A stretch of DNA of 64,000 nt from assembly GCA_902775375.1 (NCBI GenBank), contig CACYLU010000006.1, positions 62,001-126,000 of the forward strand. The letters run 5' to 3'. This DNA comes from an uncultured Bacteroidales bacterium. GTDB lineage: Bacteria; Bacteroidota; Bacteroidia; Bacteroidales; Bacteroidaceae. Position numbers and translations under genes: made by a program. Shown here in pieces: positions 26,718-36,648 of the stretch (its first letter is position 1; every line of letters begins with the position of its first letter). The notes beneath the pieces are model-generated. The model was given only the letters and a program-made list of their open reading frames with translations. It was not told the DNA's origin and did no database searches.

Positions 26718-26725
26718 CAAAGATA
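26718..26725 (-). promoter_or_regulatory. Promoter -7 element TATCTTTG for the CocE-like gene
   Basis: Minus-strand match 24 bases before the ATG at 26694. Confidence 0.55.
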
Positions 26726-26784
26726 AATCAAGCCGCGTGAAATACAAAAAGAATCAATTCATTTCTTTAACCAAAATTTTGCAC

Positions 26785-26792
26785 TACCTTTG
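26785..26792 (+). promoter_or_regulatory. Promoter -7 element TACCTTTG for topB
   Basis: Plus-strand match 23 bases before the ATG at 26815. It lies inside the longer open frame that starts at 26710, supporting the shorter topB. Confidence 0.6.
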
Positions 26793-26814
26793 TAATCGAA
26801 ATCGAGAGAATGAT

Positions 26815-29016
26815 ATGATTGTTTGCATTGCAGAGAAACCTTCTGTGGCTCGAGACATCGCTCAGGTGTTGGGCGCTCATGAGCGGAAAGACGGATATAT
26901 TGAGGGCAATGGGTATCAAGTGACCTGGACCTTCGGGCATCTTTGTACCTTGAAAGAGCCACAAGACTACTCCGACTCGTGGAAGTCATGGAGCTTAGGC
27001 ACTTTGCCTATGGTGCCGTCACGTTTCGGCATCAAACTAATAGCTAATGATACTTACGAGAAACAGTTCCATATCATTGAGTCATTGATGCAAAAGGCCG
27101 ACATGATTATCAACTGCGGTGATGCTGGCCAGGAGGGTGAGCTGATTCAACGATGGGTGATGCAGAAGGCTGGTGCCAAGTGTCCTGTCAAGCGCCTATG
27201 GATATCTTCACTGACAGAGGAATCTATCCGAGAGGGTTTCCAACACTTGCATGAGGCTTCCGACTATCAATCACTTTATGAAGCAGGACTGAGCCGTGCC
27301 ATTGGTGATTGGCTCTTAGGCATGAATGCCACACGACTATATACCATCAAATATGGCCAGAATCGTCAGGTTCTTAGCATCGGAAGAGTGCAAACACCTA
27401 CCTTGGCACTGATTGTTAATCGGCAACAGGAAATCGAAAACTTTGTGCCCCGCCAATATTGGGAACTGAAAACCACCTATCGCGACACGTTGTTCAACGC
27501 CGTAGTGAAGAAAAGCGATGAGGAATTGATTGCTGAGGCTGAGAAGAATAAGAAAGATGATGAGGTCGTTGATATTTCCAAGATTGACAATCCTGGTATG
27601 GAACCTATCTCTACCGAAGCTGATGGTATGGCTTTAGTAGAGCGCTTGAAGAACTTGCCTTTCGAGGTGACTAACGTAACAAAGAAACCTGGCAAGGAAT
27701 ATCCTCCACGTCTGTATGACCTTACTTCCCTGCAAGTGGATTGCAACAAGAAATTCGGCTTCAGTGCAGACGATACGCTAAAACTTATCCAAAGTCTGTA
27801 TGAGAAGAAGGTAACTACATATCCGCGCGTAGATACCACTTTCTTAAGTGATGATATCTATCCCAAATGTCCGAACATACTCAGGGGCTTGAAAGGTTAC
27901 GAAACTTTGACAGCGCCATTGCAAGGGAAGTCCTTACCCAAGAGTAAAAAGGTATTTGACAACTCAAAGGTTACTGATCACCATGCCATTATCCCTACAG
28001 GACAGGCGCCTGTGAATCTCTCTGACCAAGAGAAGAAGGTGTTCGACCTCGTTGCTCGTCATTTTATTGCCGTGTTCTATCCTGAGTGTAAGATTAGTAC
28101 CACCACTGTAGAGGGCAGGGTAGAGGAGATTCCATTCAAGACCAGTGGGCGGCAAGTCATGGATCCTGGTTGGCGAGTGGTGTTTGCGCAAGTTGAAAAT
28201 GGGAAATTGAAAATGGATAATGATGATGCTGAGGAAGCACAGAACCCTGCAGGAAATAATTCTCAATTCTCCATTGTCAATTCTCAATTCAAGAAAGGAG
28301 AGCAAGGCCCTCATATCCCTGAACTGCAGGAGAAATGGACACAGCCCCCTCGTCCTTTCACCGAGGCAACCTTGCTCCGTGCCATGGAAACGGCTGGTAA
28401 ACTGGTGGATAACGATGAACTGCGCGACGCTTTGAAGGAAAATGGCATCGGTCGTCCATCAACAAGAGCTGCCATTATCGAGACATTGTTTAAGCGAAAC
28501 TACATTCGCAAGGAGCGTAAGAATCTGATTGCTACTCCTACGGGCATTGAGTTGATAGGACTGATTCGTGAGGACCTGCTCAAAAGTGCTGAACTGACGG
28601 GTCTGTGGGAGAAGAAGTTGCGTGAGATAGAGAAGAAAACCTATCAGGCAAGTCAGTTCCTTGACGAATTGAAACAGATGGTTTTGCAGATTGTAAATGC
28701 TGTTCTTTCCGATAATTCTAACCGTCGTATTACGGTAGTCAATCCAAACGAGGAGAAGAAAAAGAAAAGGGGTACGAAGGTAAATCCCCAGCAAAAGTCC
28801 AATGCTCAGCACTCAGCATCAAAAAAATCATCCCCAGCGAACAACGGCCAGCGTTTACCTGCCAACAATCAAACATTGGTACCAGATGATAGTATACTTG
28901 GCAGTACTTGCCCTGTGTGTGGTAAGGGTCATATCATCAAAGGCAATACTGCCTATGGATGCTCTGAATGGAAGTCAGGTTGCACTTTCCGTCTGCCGTT
29001 CCAAGTTAAGCAATAA
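26815..29016 (+). CDS. topB: Type IA DNA topoisomerase III
   Basis: A single-strand decatenating topoisomerase, 733 residues from the ATG at 26815 (MIVCIAEKPSVARDIAQVLG). TOPRIM acids are in the Glu of that motif and in CGDAGQEGELIQRW (divergent DxD). The catalytic Tyr336 lies in KVTTYPRVDTTFL, and GIGRPSTRAAIIETL matches the type IA core. The C-terminus ends in a single zinc-ribbon-like motif CPVCGKGH...YGCSEWKSGCTF. Between the core and the C-terminal region is an odd in-frame stretch encoded by a palindromic intergenic-type repeat (about 28195-28290). The in-frame extension back to 26710 crosses the promoter and is rejected. Confidence 0.95.
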   Translation: MIVCIAEKPSVARDIAQVLGAHERKDGYIEGNGYQVTWTFGHLCTLKEPQDYSDSWKSWSLGTLPMVPSRFGIKLIANDTYEKQFHIIESLMQKADMIINCGDAGQEGELIQRWVMQKAGAKCPVKRLWISSLTEESIREGFQHLHEASDYQSLYEAGLSRAIGDWLLGMNATRLYTIKYGQNRQVLSIGRVQTPTLALIVNRQQEIENFVPRQYWELKTTYRDTLFNAVVKKSDEELIAEAEKNKKDDEVVDISKIDNPGMEPISTEADGMALVERLKNLPFEVTNVTKKPGKEYPPRLYDLTSLQVDCNKKFGFSADDTLKLIQSLYEKKVTTYPRVDTTFLSDDIYPKCPNILRGLKGYETLTAPLQGKSLPKSKKVFDNSKVTDHHAIIPTGQAPVNLSDQEKKVFDLVARHFIAVFYPECKISTTTVEGRVEEIPFKTSGRQVMDPGWRVVFAQVENGKLKMDNDDAEEAQNPAGNNSQFSIVNSQFKKGEQGPHIPELQEKWTQPPRPFTEATLLRAMETAGKLVDNDELRDALKENGIGRPSTRAAIIETLFKRNYIRKERKNLIATPTGIELIGLIREDLLKSAELTGLWEKKLREIEKKTYQASQFLDELKQMVLQIVNAVLSDNSNRRITVVNPNEEKKKKRGTKVNPQQKSNAQHSASKKSSPANNGQRLPANNQTLVPDDSILGSTCPVCGKGHIIKGNTAYGCSEWKSGCTFRLPFQVKQ
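28195..28290. repeat. Palindromic AT-rich repeat inserted in frame in topB
   Basis: Left arm 28203-28222 (GAAATTGAAAATGGATAATG) and right arm 28263-28290 (containing CCATTGTCAATTCTCAATTC) are imperfect inverted repeats of the word family seen at 14393 and 21701. Here they are translated without a stop, giving KLKMDND...NNSQFSIVNSQF. Confidence 0.65.
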
Positions 29017-29019
29017 AAA

Positions 29020-29046
29020 GAAGGACACTCTTCAGAAGTATCCTTC
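29020..29046 (+). terminator. Imperfect hairpin between topB and the M20 peptidase gene
   Basis: GAAGGACACT (29020-29029) and AGTATCCTTC (29037-29046) pair with one mismatch, just after the topB stop and before the convergent M20 gene. The T tract is poor. Confidence 0.45.
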
Positions 29047-29082
29047 AATTATTGAGAAGTAATCAGTTTTTTAATGCAAACT

Positions 29083-30432
29083 TCAGAAATTCTTGTGGAA
29101 TTCCACCACTGCTTCTATGCCCTTGCGGAAAATATCCAGAGGGAAGTTCTCGTTGGGTGAATGGATGGCGTTACTTTCTAAGCCAAAGCCCATGAGCACC
29201 GTTTTGATGCCCAGTACCTTTTCGAAAGTGGCAATGATAGGGATGCTGCCGCCACGACGCACAGCCAACGGCTTCTTGCCAAACGCTTTTTCGAATCCCT
29301 TTTCTGCAGCTTTGTAGGCTGGCAATGAGATAGGACATACATAGCTCTCGCCTCCATGCAGGTAATCTACTTTCACCTTAACGCTCTTGGGAGCTAACGC
29401 TTGTAAGTACTCCTTCATTAATATGCCAATCTTCTCATTGTCCTGATGAGGCACCAGTCGGGTAGATATCTTGGCATATGCCTTGCTGGGAATCACCGTC
29501 TTGGCGCCCTCGCCTGTATAGCCACCCCAGATACCACATACATCGAATGAGGGTCGGCAGCTGTTTCGCTCCAGTGTACTGTAGCCCTTTTCTCCGCACA
29601 CCTCTTCCACGTCGATGGCTTTCTTGTATTTTTCTAAATCAAAGGGGATATGGGCAATCATCTCACGCTCCTCTGTTGGAACCTCTTCCACATCGTCGTA
29701 GAAATGAGGCACAGTGATGCGTCCGTCGGCATCGGTCATCTGCGCTATTAGCTTGCACAACACATTAATAGGATTGGCAACGGCACCTCCGAAGTGTCCG
29801 CTATGCAAATCACGATTCGGCCCCGTAACTTCCACTTGCCAGTACGACAAGCCTCGCAAACCAGTAGTCAGCGAAGGCAGCTCCTTGCCCAGCATCGAAG
29901 TGTCAGATACCAGAATGATGTCGGCCTTCAGCAGCTCTTTGTGCTTCTCGCAAAATGCTTCCAAGCTGGGCGAACCGATTTCTTCCTCACCTTCCAAGAT
30001 GAACTTCACGTTGTTCTTTAGCAGTCCGTTTCTCACTACATACTCAAATGCTTTAGCCTGAATGAAACTCTGCCCCTTGTCGTCGTCGGCACCACGGGCC
30101 CAGATAATATCATCCTTGATGACAGGTTCAAATGGATCAGTCTTCCACAAATCCAATGGCTCAACGGGCATCACGTCATAATGGCCGTAAATCAGGATGG
30201 TCTTGGCTTTAGGATCAACTATCTTTTCGGCATATACCATTGGGTTGCCATCTGAAGGCATTACCTCTGCTTTGTCGGCGCCTGCTGCCAGCAACAGTTC
30301 TTTCCATCGCTCAGCACAACGTATCATATCCTCTTTATGGGCTGATTCAGAACTAATACTTGGTATACGTATCAAGCTGAACAGTTCGTCTATCATGCGC
30401 TGCTCGTTGTCTTGGATGTATTGTTTAATCAT
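29083..30432 (-). CDS. M20 family dipeptidase
   Basis: A cytosolic zinc di-/aminopeptidase of 449 residues from the ATG at 30432 ([20 protein letters not shown]). Metal-site motifs are [14 protein letters not shown] (His, Asp), RGADDDKGQ (bridging Asp), [16 protein letters not shown] (catalytic and ligand Glu), ILVSDTSML and the C-terminal [10 protein letters not shown] (His). PepV/CNDP-like branch. The ATG overlaps the aroC stop (ATGA), which indicates translational coupling; the 30-residue longer frame lies inside aroC and is rejected. Confidence 0.94.
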   Translation of the reverse strand: MIKQYIQDNEQRMIDELFSLIRIPSISSESAHKEDMIRCAERWKELLLAAGADKAEVMPSDGNPMVYAEKIVDPKAKTILIYGHYDVMPVEPLDLWKTDPFEPVIKDDIIWARGADDDKGQSFIQAKAFEYVVRNGLLKNNVKFILEGEEEIGSPSLEAFCEKHKELLKADIILVSDTSMLGKELPSLTTGLRGLSYWQVEVTGPNRDLHSGHFGGAVANPINVLCKLIAQMTDADGRITVPHFYDDVEEVPTEEREMIAHIPFDLEKYKKAIDVEEVCGEKGYSTLERNSCRPSFDVCGIWGGYTGEGAKTVIPSKAYAKISTRLVPHQDNEKIGILMKEYLQALAPKSVKVKVDYLHGGESYVCPISLPAYKAAEKGFEKAFGKKPLAVRRGGSIPIIATFEKVLGIKTVLMGFGLESNAIHSPNENFPLDIFRKGIEAVVEFHKNF

Positions 30433-31505
30433 AACTTGGTTGTTTTGTTGAGTAAGTAATAGTCGAGTATTGTCATGGCAGTCATTGCTTCTACGATAGG
30501 TACGGCTCTTGGCAATACGCATGGGTCATGTCGGCCTTTAGCTTTTACGATAGCTTCATTGCCATTGATATCCACCGTCTGTTGTTCGGAGAGCAATGTG
30601 GCCACAGGTTTGAAAGCTACACGGAAATAGATGTCTTGTCCGTTGCTGATACCTCCCTGGATGCCTCCAGAATGGTTGGTTCTGGTACTGATAGTGCCAT
30701 CGTTGTTATAGAAAATATCATTCTGCTCAGAACCACGCATGGCTAAGCCATTGAAACCTTCACCATATTCAAAGCCCTTGGCTGCATTGATACTCATCAT
30801 GGCACTCGCTAATGCAGCATGCAGTTTGCCAAACACAGGCTCGCCCAAGCCCACAGGACAACCCTTCACTACACAGCAGATAGCTCCGCCTATGGTGTCA
30901 CCAGCATTCTTCACTTCTTTGATAAGTGCCTCCATCTCGGTAGCTTTCTCAGGATCTGGACAACGGACAGGGTTTTGCTCTATCTCATTGAAATCGTAAG
31001 CAGTATAGTCTTTGCCCAAGCAGATACAGCCTACCTGCTGAGTATAAGCCGTAATGCTAACACCTATTTGCCTTAATGCTAGCTTTGCTATGGCACCCCC
31101 CACCACACGTGCTATGGTTTCACGAGCCGATGAGCGCCCGCCTCCACGATGGTCACGAATACCATATTTTATATAGTAGGTAAAGTCTGCATGCGAAGGA
31201 CGGAATACATCGCGCAGGTTGTCGTAGTCGTTGCTGTGCTGGTTAGTGTTGCGTACCAAGAATCCTATGGGAGTGCCCGTAGATTTCCCTTCGAACACGC
31301 CAGAGAGCAGTTCCACCTTGTCGGCCTCTTGGCGTGAGGTAGTCAGAACTGATTGCCCCGGGCGACGACGATTGAGCTCTTGTCGGATGAAATCCATGTC
31401 GATATCGATGCCGGCAGGCATACCGTCAATCACCCCTCCTATGGCTTCACCATGCGATTCGCCAAAGGTGGTCAGTCTAAATAGATGGCCGAAAGTATTA
31501 GACAT
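30429..31505 (-). CDS. aroC: Chorismate synthase
   Basis: The last common step of aromatic biosynthesis, converting EPSP to chorismate with reduced FMN. 358 residues. Signatures are [20 protein letters not shown] at the N-terminus, [20 protein letters not shown] (signature 2) and [13 protein letters not shown], with [17 protein letters not shown] near the C-terminus. It is 15 bp downstream of the SlyD-like gene and overlaps the peptidase start. Confidence 0.98.
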   Translation of the reverse strand: MSNTFGHLFRLTTFGESHGEAIGGVIDGMPAGIDIDMDFIRQELNRRRPGQSVLTTSRQEADKVELLSGVFEGKSTGTPIGFLVRNTNQHSNDYDNLRDVFRPSHADFTYYIKYGIRDHRGGGRSSARETIARVVGGAIAKLALRQIGVSITAYTQQVGCICLGKDYTAYDFNEIEQNPVRCPDPEKATEMEALIKEVKNAGDTIGGAICCVVKGCPVGLGEPVFGKLHAALASAMMSINAAKGFEYGEGFNGLAMRGSEQNDIFYNNDGTISTRTNHSGGIQGGISNGQDIYFRVAFKPVATLLSEQQTVDINGNEAIVKAKGRHDPCVLPRAVPIVEAMTAMTILDYYLLNKTTKL

Positions 31506-31520
31506 ATCTGGTTATTAAGA

Positions 31521-32102
31521 TTATTGGCAGTTGCAGCCTTCACCGCATCCACCTTCACCGCATCCGCTTTCGCCACAACCGCTACAACCGCCGCAGTTGC
31601 CACCGCATCCACCTTCGCCACTCATCACCTTTGCCATAGCTGCCAATTCCTCGTTAGTGGCAGGACGGCTACCAACTATAGAACCAGTGAAATGCAGGTC
31701 GCAGCCAGCCAAAGGATGGTTCAGGTCAACGGTCACTTCCGTCTCGCTGATGCTGCTCACGCTGGCGTTGAAGCGTTCTCCTTCTGCATTCATCAGTGGG
31801 ATGATAGCACCCTCAACGATGTGCTCGCTGTCAAACTTGCCGTCAATCTCGAAAGTCTTTTTTGGCAGAGCCACCACCTGACGCTCGTCGTAAATGCCGT
31901 ATGCGTTTTCTTTTTTTATTACGAAATCAAACGTGTCACCTTCATTCAGGTCTTTCACGTTTTCCTCAAATTCAGGAAGCGTCAGACCTAATCCTGAGAT
32001 AAACTCAAAAGGCTTTTCTGCTGGAGCCTCTTCTGCAAAATCTTTTTCGCCATCTTCAATAGTGTATAGCTTGTAGGCAACACTTATAAACTTGTTTTCC
32101 AT
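31521..32102 (-). CDS. slyD: SlyD-like FKBP-type peptidyl-prolyl isomerase with Cys-rich metal tail
   Basis: A cytosolic prolyl isomerase/chaperone of 193 residues. The FKBP core (VAYKLYTIEDG, ISGLGLTLPEFEENVKDL, ENAYGIYDERQV, VDLNHPLAGCDLHFTG) includes the inserted IF domain. The last 35 residues are a Gly/Cys tail of eight Cys (GCGGNCGGCSGCGESGCGEG and more), replacing the His/Cys-rich metal tail of E. coli SlyD. Nickel or zinc handling is likely by analogy. It leads the aroC-peptidase unit, with a promoter element 34 bp upstream. Confidence 0.93.
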   Translation of the reverse strand: MENKFISVAYKLYTIEDGEKDFAEEAPAEKPFEFISGLGLTLPEFEENVKDLNEGDTFDFVIKKENAYGIYDERQVVALPKKTFEIDGKFDSEHIVEGAIIPLMNAEGERFNASVSSISETEVTVDLNHPLAGCDLHFTGSIVGSRPATNEELAAMAKVMSGEGGCGGNCGGCSGCGESGCGEGGCGEGCNCQ

Positions 32103-32135
32103 TCTTGATAATTGTTCTAATTAATAATATTGCAT

Positions 32136-32144
32136 GCAAAAATA
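32136..32144 (-). promoter_or_regulatory. Promoter -7 element TATTTTTGC for the slyD-aroC unit
   Basis: Minus-strand consensus match 34 bases before the ATG at 32102. Confidence 0.6.
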
Positions 32145-32207
32145 ATGAAAGAAAGTGTCAGAACAAAAGTTTTTGCTATGATTTTTATTCTTTCAGATTC
32201 TATGTAA

Positions 32208-33335
32208 CTATACCCTCATCAGGTCACTGATGATGTCATCAGACACGAAGATGCCCTCCCTCGAAAGTCGGAGGGTGTTTTCTTTTTGTAGCAGAAGGCC
32301 TTGACGCATATAGGGTGTTGCCAAGTGCAGGCAATAGTCGTGGTAGGCCTGCCCGAAGCGCTGTTGCAAGTCGTTCAAGCTGAATCCTTCGCAGGTGCGC
32401 AGACGTGTCATGATGAACTCATTATAGCGTGTGTCTTTGTCGAGTGTTTCTTGTTCATAATTGCGCTGCCCCTGCTCCAAAGCCTCTATGTATTTTGGCA
32501 ACGATGATACATTCCACTCACGGCTATCACCATCAAACGAATGGGCGCCTGGGCCACATCCCAGATAAGGCACCTCATGCCAATAGGCACTGTTATGGCG
32601 AGAGCGATAGCCGGGCAGGGCGAAGTTGGAAATCTCATAATGCTCGTAACCAGTCTTTTGCATCTCCTTGCACAGGATTCTGAACAGTTCTACGCTGGTG
32701 TCTTCATCCACCTCGCATATCTCTTTTCTTTGCAACATTTGCCAAAGGCGGGTGCCCTGCTCGTAGGTGAGGTGATAGGCAGAGATATGCTGCACCTTCA
32801 AAGAGAAAGCCATTAACAAATTTTCTTTCCATTGCTCAAGAGTTTCACCAGGCAATCCATAGATCAAGTCGATGCTGATGTTGGTGAACCCTTGTTGCTG
32901 ACATCGGTGCACTGCCTCAATGGCTTCTTGTGCCGTATGGCGACGACCTATCAGTTGTAGGGTAGGTTCATGAAAAGTTTGGATGCCCATACTGATACGG
33001 TTGAAAGGCAGAGTGGTGAGCATCTCCACGTAGTCGTCCGTCAAGTCATCAGGGTTGGCTTCAAGGGTGATTTCTTCGCAGGCCTCCAAGCCATATACTT
33101 TCTCTATCTGGTTGAATATACTATGAAAATCGCTTTCAGAGAGTTGCGAGGGTGTTCCACCTCCGAAATAGAGGGTGTCAATGGGCGCATCATGCAGATA
33201 GTTGCGTCGCATTACCAACTCCTGACAAAGCGCATCTACATAACGAGACTTCATGTCATGTAGTGTGGTGGAGAAAAAGTCACAATAGGCGCAACGCGTT
33301 TTACAAAAAGGCACATGTATGTAAATTCCTGCCAT
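32208..33335 (-). CDS. hemW: Radical SAM family heme chaperone HemW
   Basis: 375 residues, related to oxygen-independent coproporphyrinogen oxidase but of the HemW heme-delivery type. The iron-sulfur motif is CKTRCAYCDF (CxxxCxxC) at residues 11-20, after MAGIYIHVPF. YFGGGTPSQL, ITLEANPDDL and SMGIQTF follow. A C-terminal winged-helix HemN_C-like domain is present. The CxxxCxxC without the extra fourth Cys of HemN favours HemW. A promoter element lies 20 bp upstream, divergent from the beta-galactosidase. Confidence 0.94.
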   Translation of the reverse strand: MAGIYIHVPFCKTRCAYCDFFSTTLHDMKSRYVDALCQELVMRRNYLHDAPIDTLYFGGGTPSQLSESDFHSIFNQIEKVYGLEACEEITLEANPDDLTDDYVEMLTTLPFNRISMGIQTFHEPTLQLIGRRHTAQEAIEAVHRCQQQGFTNISIDLIYGLPGETLEQWKENLLMAFSLKVQHISAYHLTYEQGTRLWQMLQRKEICEVDEDTSVELFRILCKEMQKTGYEHYEISNFALPGYRSRHNSAYWHEVPYLGCGPGAHSFDGDSREWNVSSLPKYIEALEQGQRNYEQETLDKDTRYNEFIMTRLRTCEGFSLNDLQQRFGQAYHDYCLHLATPYMRQGLLLQKENTLRLSREGIFVSDDIISDLMRV

Positions 33336-33354
33336 GATGAAGCGATTTATTTCT

Positions 33355-33363
33355 GCAAAAGTA
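33355..33363 (-). promoter_or_regulatory. Promoter -7 element TACTTTTGC for hemW
   Basis: Minus-strand consensus box 20 bases before the hemW ATG. Confidence 0.6.
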
Positions 33364-33384
33364 GTTTATTTTCTGCGAAAAGTG

Positions 33385-33392
33385 TAAATTTG
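33385..33392 (+). promoter_or_regulatory. Promoter -7 element TAAATTTG for the beta-galactosidase gene
   Basis: Plus-strand match 33 bases before the ATG at 33425. Confidence 0.55.
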
Positions 33393-33424
33393 TAGATTAG
33401 AAAATAAACTAAAACAACGATACC

Positions 33425-36400
33425 ATGAAAAAACATTTGATGACAGGCTTGCTGGCACTGATGGCACTGGGAGTTTACGCGCAGGGTAACGAATGGAAAG
33501 ACCCACGGGTGAATGAAGTGAACCGTCTGCCGATGCATAGCCACTATTTTGCTTTTGAAAACGAGAAAGCTGCTCAAAACACTCCTGAGCAGGCTGCTAA
33601 CTACATGACCTTGCATGGCAACTGGAAGTTCAATTGGGTGGAAGATGCTGATGCACGTCCTACTGACTTCTGGAAAACTGATTATAATGACCGCGCTTGG
33701 GGCACTATGCCTGTGCCTGGCATGTGGGAACTCAATGGCTATGGCGATCCATTGTATGTGAATATTGGCTATGCTTGGAAGAATCAGTTTGATAACAATC
33801 CGCCGGAGATTCCTGTAAAAAACAACCACGTGGGCTCTTATCGTAAAGAGATAACCGTGCCCGCATCATGGAACGGCAAGCAGATTATTGCCCATTTCGG
33901 CTCAGTGACTTCCAATATCTATCTGTGGGTGAACGGACGTTTCGTGGGCTATAGCGAAGACAGTAAACTGGAGGCTGAGTTCGACCTGACGCCTTTTGTG
34001 AAGCCGGGACAGAAAAACCTCATCGCCTTCCAAGTGTTTCGCTGGTGTGACGGTACTTATTTGGAAGACCAAGACTTCTTCCGCTATTGCGGTGTGGCAC
34101 GAGACAGCTACCTCTATGCTCGCAGCAAGCAGCAAATCACAGATATACGTGTAACGCCTGATTTGGATGCGCAATATCGTGATGGGCAATTAGATGTTCA
34201 GCTGACGACCAAAGGTGGGGGCACCGTAGATTTGTCGCTGGTGGATGCGGCTGGTAAGGAAGTGATAAGCCAGAGCCTGAAAGCTACCCCACAGATGAAA
34301 TTGACACTCAATGTGAGCAATCCTAATAAGTGGACGGCAGAGACTCCTTATCTCTATACGCTCAAGGCTATATTGAAGAACGGAGCCAATGTAGTGGAAG
34401 TAATTCCTGTGAAAGTGGGCTTCCGCAAGATAGAAATCAAGGATGCTCAGGTATTGGTGAATGGACAGCCTGTACTCTTTAAGGGCGCTGATCGTCATGA
34501 GCTGGATCCCGATGGCGGCTATGTGATGTCAAAAGAACGTATGGTGCAGGACATTCAGATCATGAAGAAGTTCAATATCAATGGCGTTAGAACTTGTCAT
34601 TATCCAGATGACTCTTATTGGTATGATTTGTGCGACCAATATGGTATCTATGTAGTGGCTGAGGCTAATCTGGAATCTCATGGCATGGGCTATGGCAAAG
34701 AAACATTGGCCATTCGTGACGATTATAAACTGGCACACATGCAGCGCAACCAGCGCAATGTGCAACGCAACTTCAACCATCCGAGCATCATCTTTTGGTC
34801 GTTAGGCAATGAGGCTGGTTATGGCGCTAACTTCGAAGCTGCTTACGATTGGGTAAAGGCGGAAGACAAAAGCCGTCCTGTACAATACGAACGCGCGGGC
34901 TATGATGGCAAGACCGATATCTATTGCCCTATGTACTTAGATTATAAGAATGCTATCAAGTATAGTGAGGATCCTGCGAAGACCAAACCGCTGATTCAGT
35001 GCGAATATGCTCACGCAATGGGTAATTCTGAGGGAGGATTTAAGGAGTATTGGGACATCATCCGTAAATACCCCAAGTACCAAGGTGGCTTTATATGGGA
35101 TTTCGTTGACCAGTCCATTCGTTGGGAAAAGAATGGCAAGATGATTTATGGCTATGGTGGCGACTTTAATAAGTTTGATGCCAGTGACCAGAACTTCTGC
35201 GATAATGGTCTGATAAGTCCTGACCGTGTGCCAAATCCTCATATGTATGAAGTGGGCTATTACTACCAGAACATTTGGACAAAGCCAGTGGATATGGAGA
35301 AAGGAATCATTAGCGTCTATAATGAGAACTTCTTCCGTGACCTCTCCGACTACTACATGGAATGGACTTTATTACATAATGGCAAGGTGGAGAAGACGGG
35401 TAGAGTTGATAACTTGAATGTGGCTCCTCAGCAAACAGCTAACATCCAGCTTGATTATGGCGAAACCTGCAAACATTGCGAATGGTTACTCAATGTGAGT
35501 TATAAACTGAAACAGCGCGACGGCTTGTTGCCTGTAGGCTTTGAGGTGGCTAAGGATCAGTTGGTCATCAATCCATTCCAGGGCACAAATGTAGAGCTGA
35601 AGAACAGGGTAACTAACAATCAAGAAACCTTGAAACCTGTTATCGACAATAAAGATAAGAATTACATTATTGTAAGTGGTGAGCAGTTCAGAATGGAATT
35701 CAGCCGCCAAACGGGCTATTTGGTAAAATACCAACTTGCTGGGCAAGAGGTATTGCAGGATGGTGCTTCATTGACACCTAATTTCTGGCGTGCTCCTACA
35801 GACAATGACTTTGGCGCTCGCCTGCAGCTGCGCTATGCGGCATGGAAGAATCCAGAGATGAAACTGAAGAAACTATCGCAGGAAGAGAAAGATGGTATGG
35901 CTCTGGTGAAAGCTGAGTATGACATGGATGCTGTGAAGGCGAAGTTGGAGTTGACCTACCTTATTAATAATAAAGGAGCCGTGAAAGTTACGCAGAAACT
36001 CATCGCAGATAAGGATGCCAAGGTGGCCAACATGTTCCGTTTCGGTATGCAATTGCCTATGCCTGAAGATTATGAAACAATTGAGTACTATGGTCGTGGT
36101 CCTATAGAGAACTATGCTGACCGCAACAATAATACCTTCTTAGCCATTTATCACCAGACGGTGACGGAGCAGTTCTATCCTTACATCCGTCCGCAAGAGA
36201 ATGGCAACAAGACAGATATCCGCTATTGGAAATTGACGAACCCAACGGGCAAGGGCATTCAGATAGTAGCGGAACAGCCTTTCTCTGCCTCGGCATTGCA
36301 TTATACCATTGAACAACTCGATGAGGGAGAGGCTAAGCACCAAATGCACTCGCATGAGATAGAACCTGCTCATCTTACCAACCTGCTGATTGATAAGGCG

Positions 36401-36526
36401 CAGATGGGCTTGGGATGTATTACTAGTTGGGGCACTTTGCCTCTAGAGGAATATATGCTGCCTTATCAGGATTATGAATTTACTTTTGTCATTTCACCTG
36501 TTGATAGCAACATTGTGATAGATTAA
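33425..36526 (+). CDS. lacZ: Exported GH2 beta-galactosidase
   Basis: 1033 residues with a signal peptide (MKKHLMTGLLALMALGVYAQ), so periplasmic, unlike E. coli LacZ. The five GH2 domains are in order: jelly-roll sugar-binding (to about 215), immunoglobulin-like, TIM barrel (about 335-630), a second Ig-like domain and the C-terminal beta-gal small domain. Acid/base Glu463 is in SLGNEAGYG and nucleophile Glu527 in PLIQCEYAHAMGNSEGG. NWRAPTDND-type FWRAPTDNDFG marks domain 5. It stands alone, with no sus genes nearby, so its natural substrate (lactose, galactans or host glycans) cannot be inferred from context. Confidence 0.95.
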   Translation: MKKHLMTGLLALMALGVYAQGNEWKDPRVNEVNRLPMHSHYFAFENEKAAQNTPEQAANYMTLHGNWKFNWVEDADARPTDFWKTDYNDRAWGTMPVPGMWELNGYGDPLYVNIGYAWKNQFDNNPPEIPVKNNHVGSYRKEITVPASWNGKQIIAHFGSVTSNIYLWVNGRFVGYSEDSKLEAEFDLTPFVKPGQKNLIAFQVFRWCDGTYLEDQDFFRYCGVARDSYLYARSKQQITDIRVTPDLDAQYRDGQLDVQLTTKGGGTVDLSLVDAAGKEVISQSLKATPQMKLTLNVSNPNKWTAETPYLYTLKAILKNGANVVEVIPVKVGFRKIEIKDAQVLVNGQPVLFKGADRHELDPDGGYVMSKERMVQDIQIMKKFNINGVRTCHYPDDSYWYDLCDQYGIYVVAEANLESHGMGYGKETLAIRDDYKLAHMQRNQRNVQRNFNHPSIIFWSLGNEAGYGANFEAAYDWVKAEDKSRPVQYERAGYDGKTDIYCPMYLDYKNAIKYSEDPAKTKPLIQCEYAHAMGNSEGGFKEYWDIIRKYPKYQGGFIWDFVDQSIRWEKNGKMIYGYGGDFNKFDASDQNFCDNGLISPDRVPNPHMYEVGYYYQNIWTKPVDMEKGIISVYNENFFRDLSDYYMEWTLLHNGKVEKTGRVDNLNVAPQQTANIQLDYGETCKHCEWLLNVSYKLKQRDGLLPVGFEVAKDQLVINPFQGTNVELKNRVTNNQETLKPVIDNKDKNYIIVSGEQFRMEFSRQTGYLVKYQLAGQEVLQDGASLTPNFWRAPTDNDFGARLQLRYAAWKNPEMKLKKLSQEEKDGMALVKAEYDMDAVKAKLELTYLINNKGAVKVTQKLIADKDAKVANMFRFGMQLPMPEDYETIEYYGRGPIENYADRNNNTFLAIYHQTVTEQFYPYIRPQENGNKTDIRYWKLTNPTGKGIQIVAEQPFSASALHYTIEQLDEGEAKHQMHSHEIEPAHLTNLLIDKAQMGLGCITSWGTLPLEEYMLPYQDYEFTFVISPVDSNIVID

Positions 36527-36575
36527 TTTAGTTATGAAATTGTAAAAAAGTGCCCTAAGAGTTGCTTTTTATACT

Positions 36576-36584
36576 TAGATTTGC
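36576..36584 (+). promoter_or_regulatory. Promoter -7 element TAGATTTGC for the EF-G2-like gene
   Basis: Plus-strand consensus box 64 bases before the ATG at 36649, giving a leader of roughly 60 nt. No riboswitch fold is evident. Confidence 0.5.
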
Positions 36585-36648
36585 TAATTTGCACCGCTTT
36601 TTTTACAAAGCACTTGGCGAAAGATTATAAATTTAATGATTAAATACC

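Noticed and set aside
26710..26814. Longer topB start
   Set aside because: It would place coding sequence over the topB and CocE promoter region and add 35 residues not seen in type IA topoisomerases, which begin near the EKPS motif.
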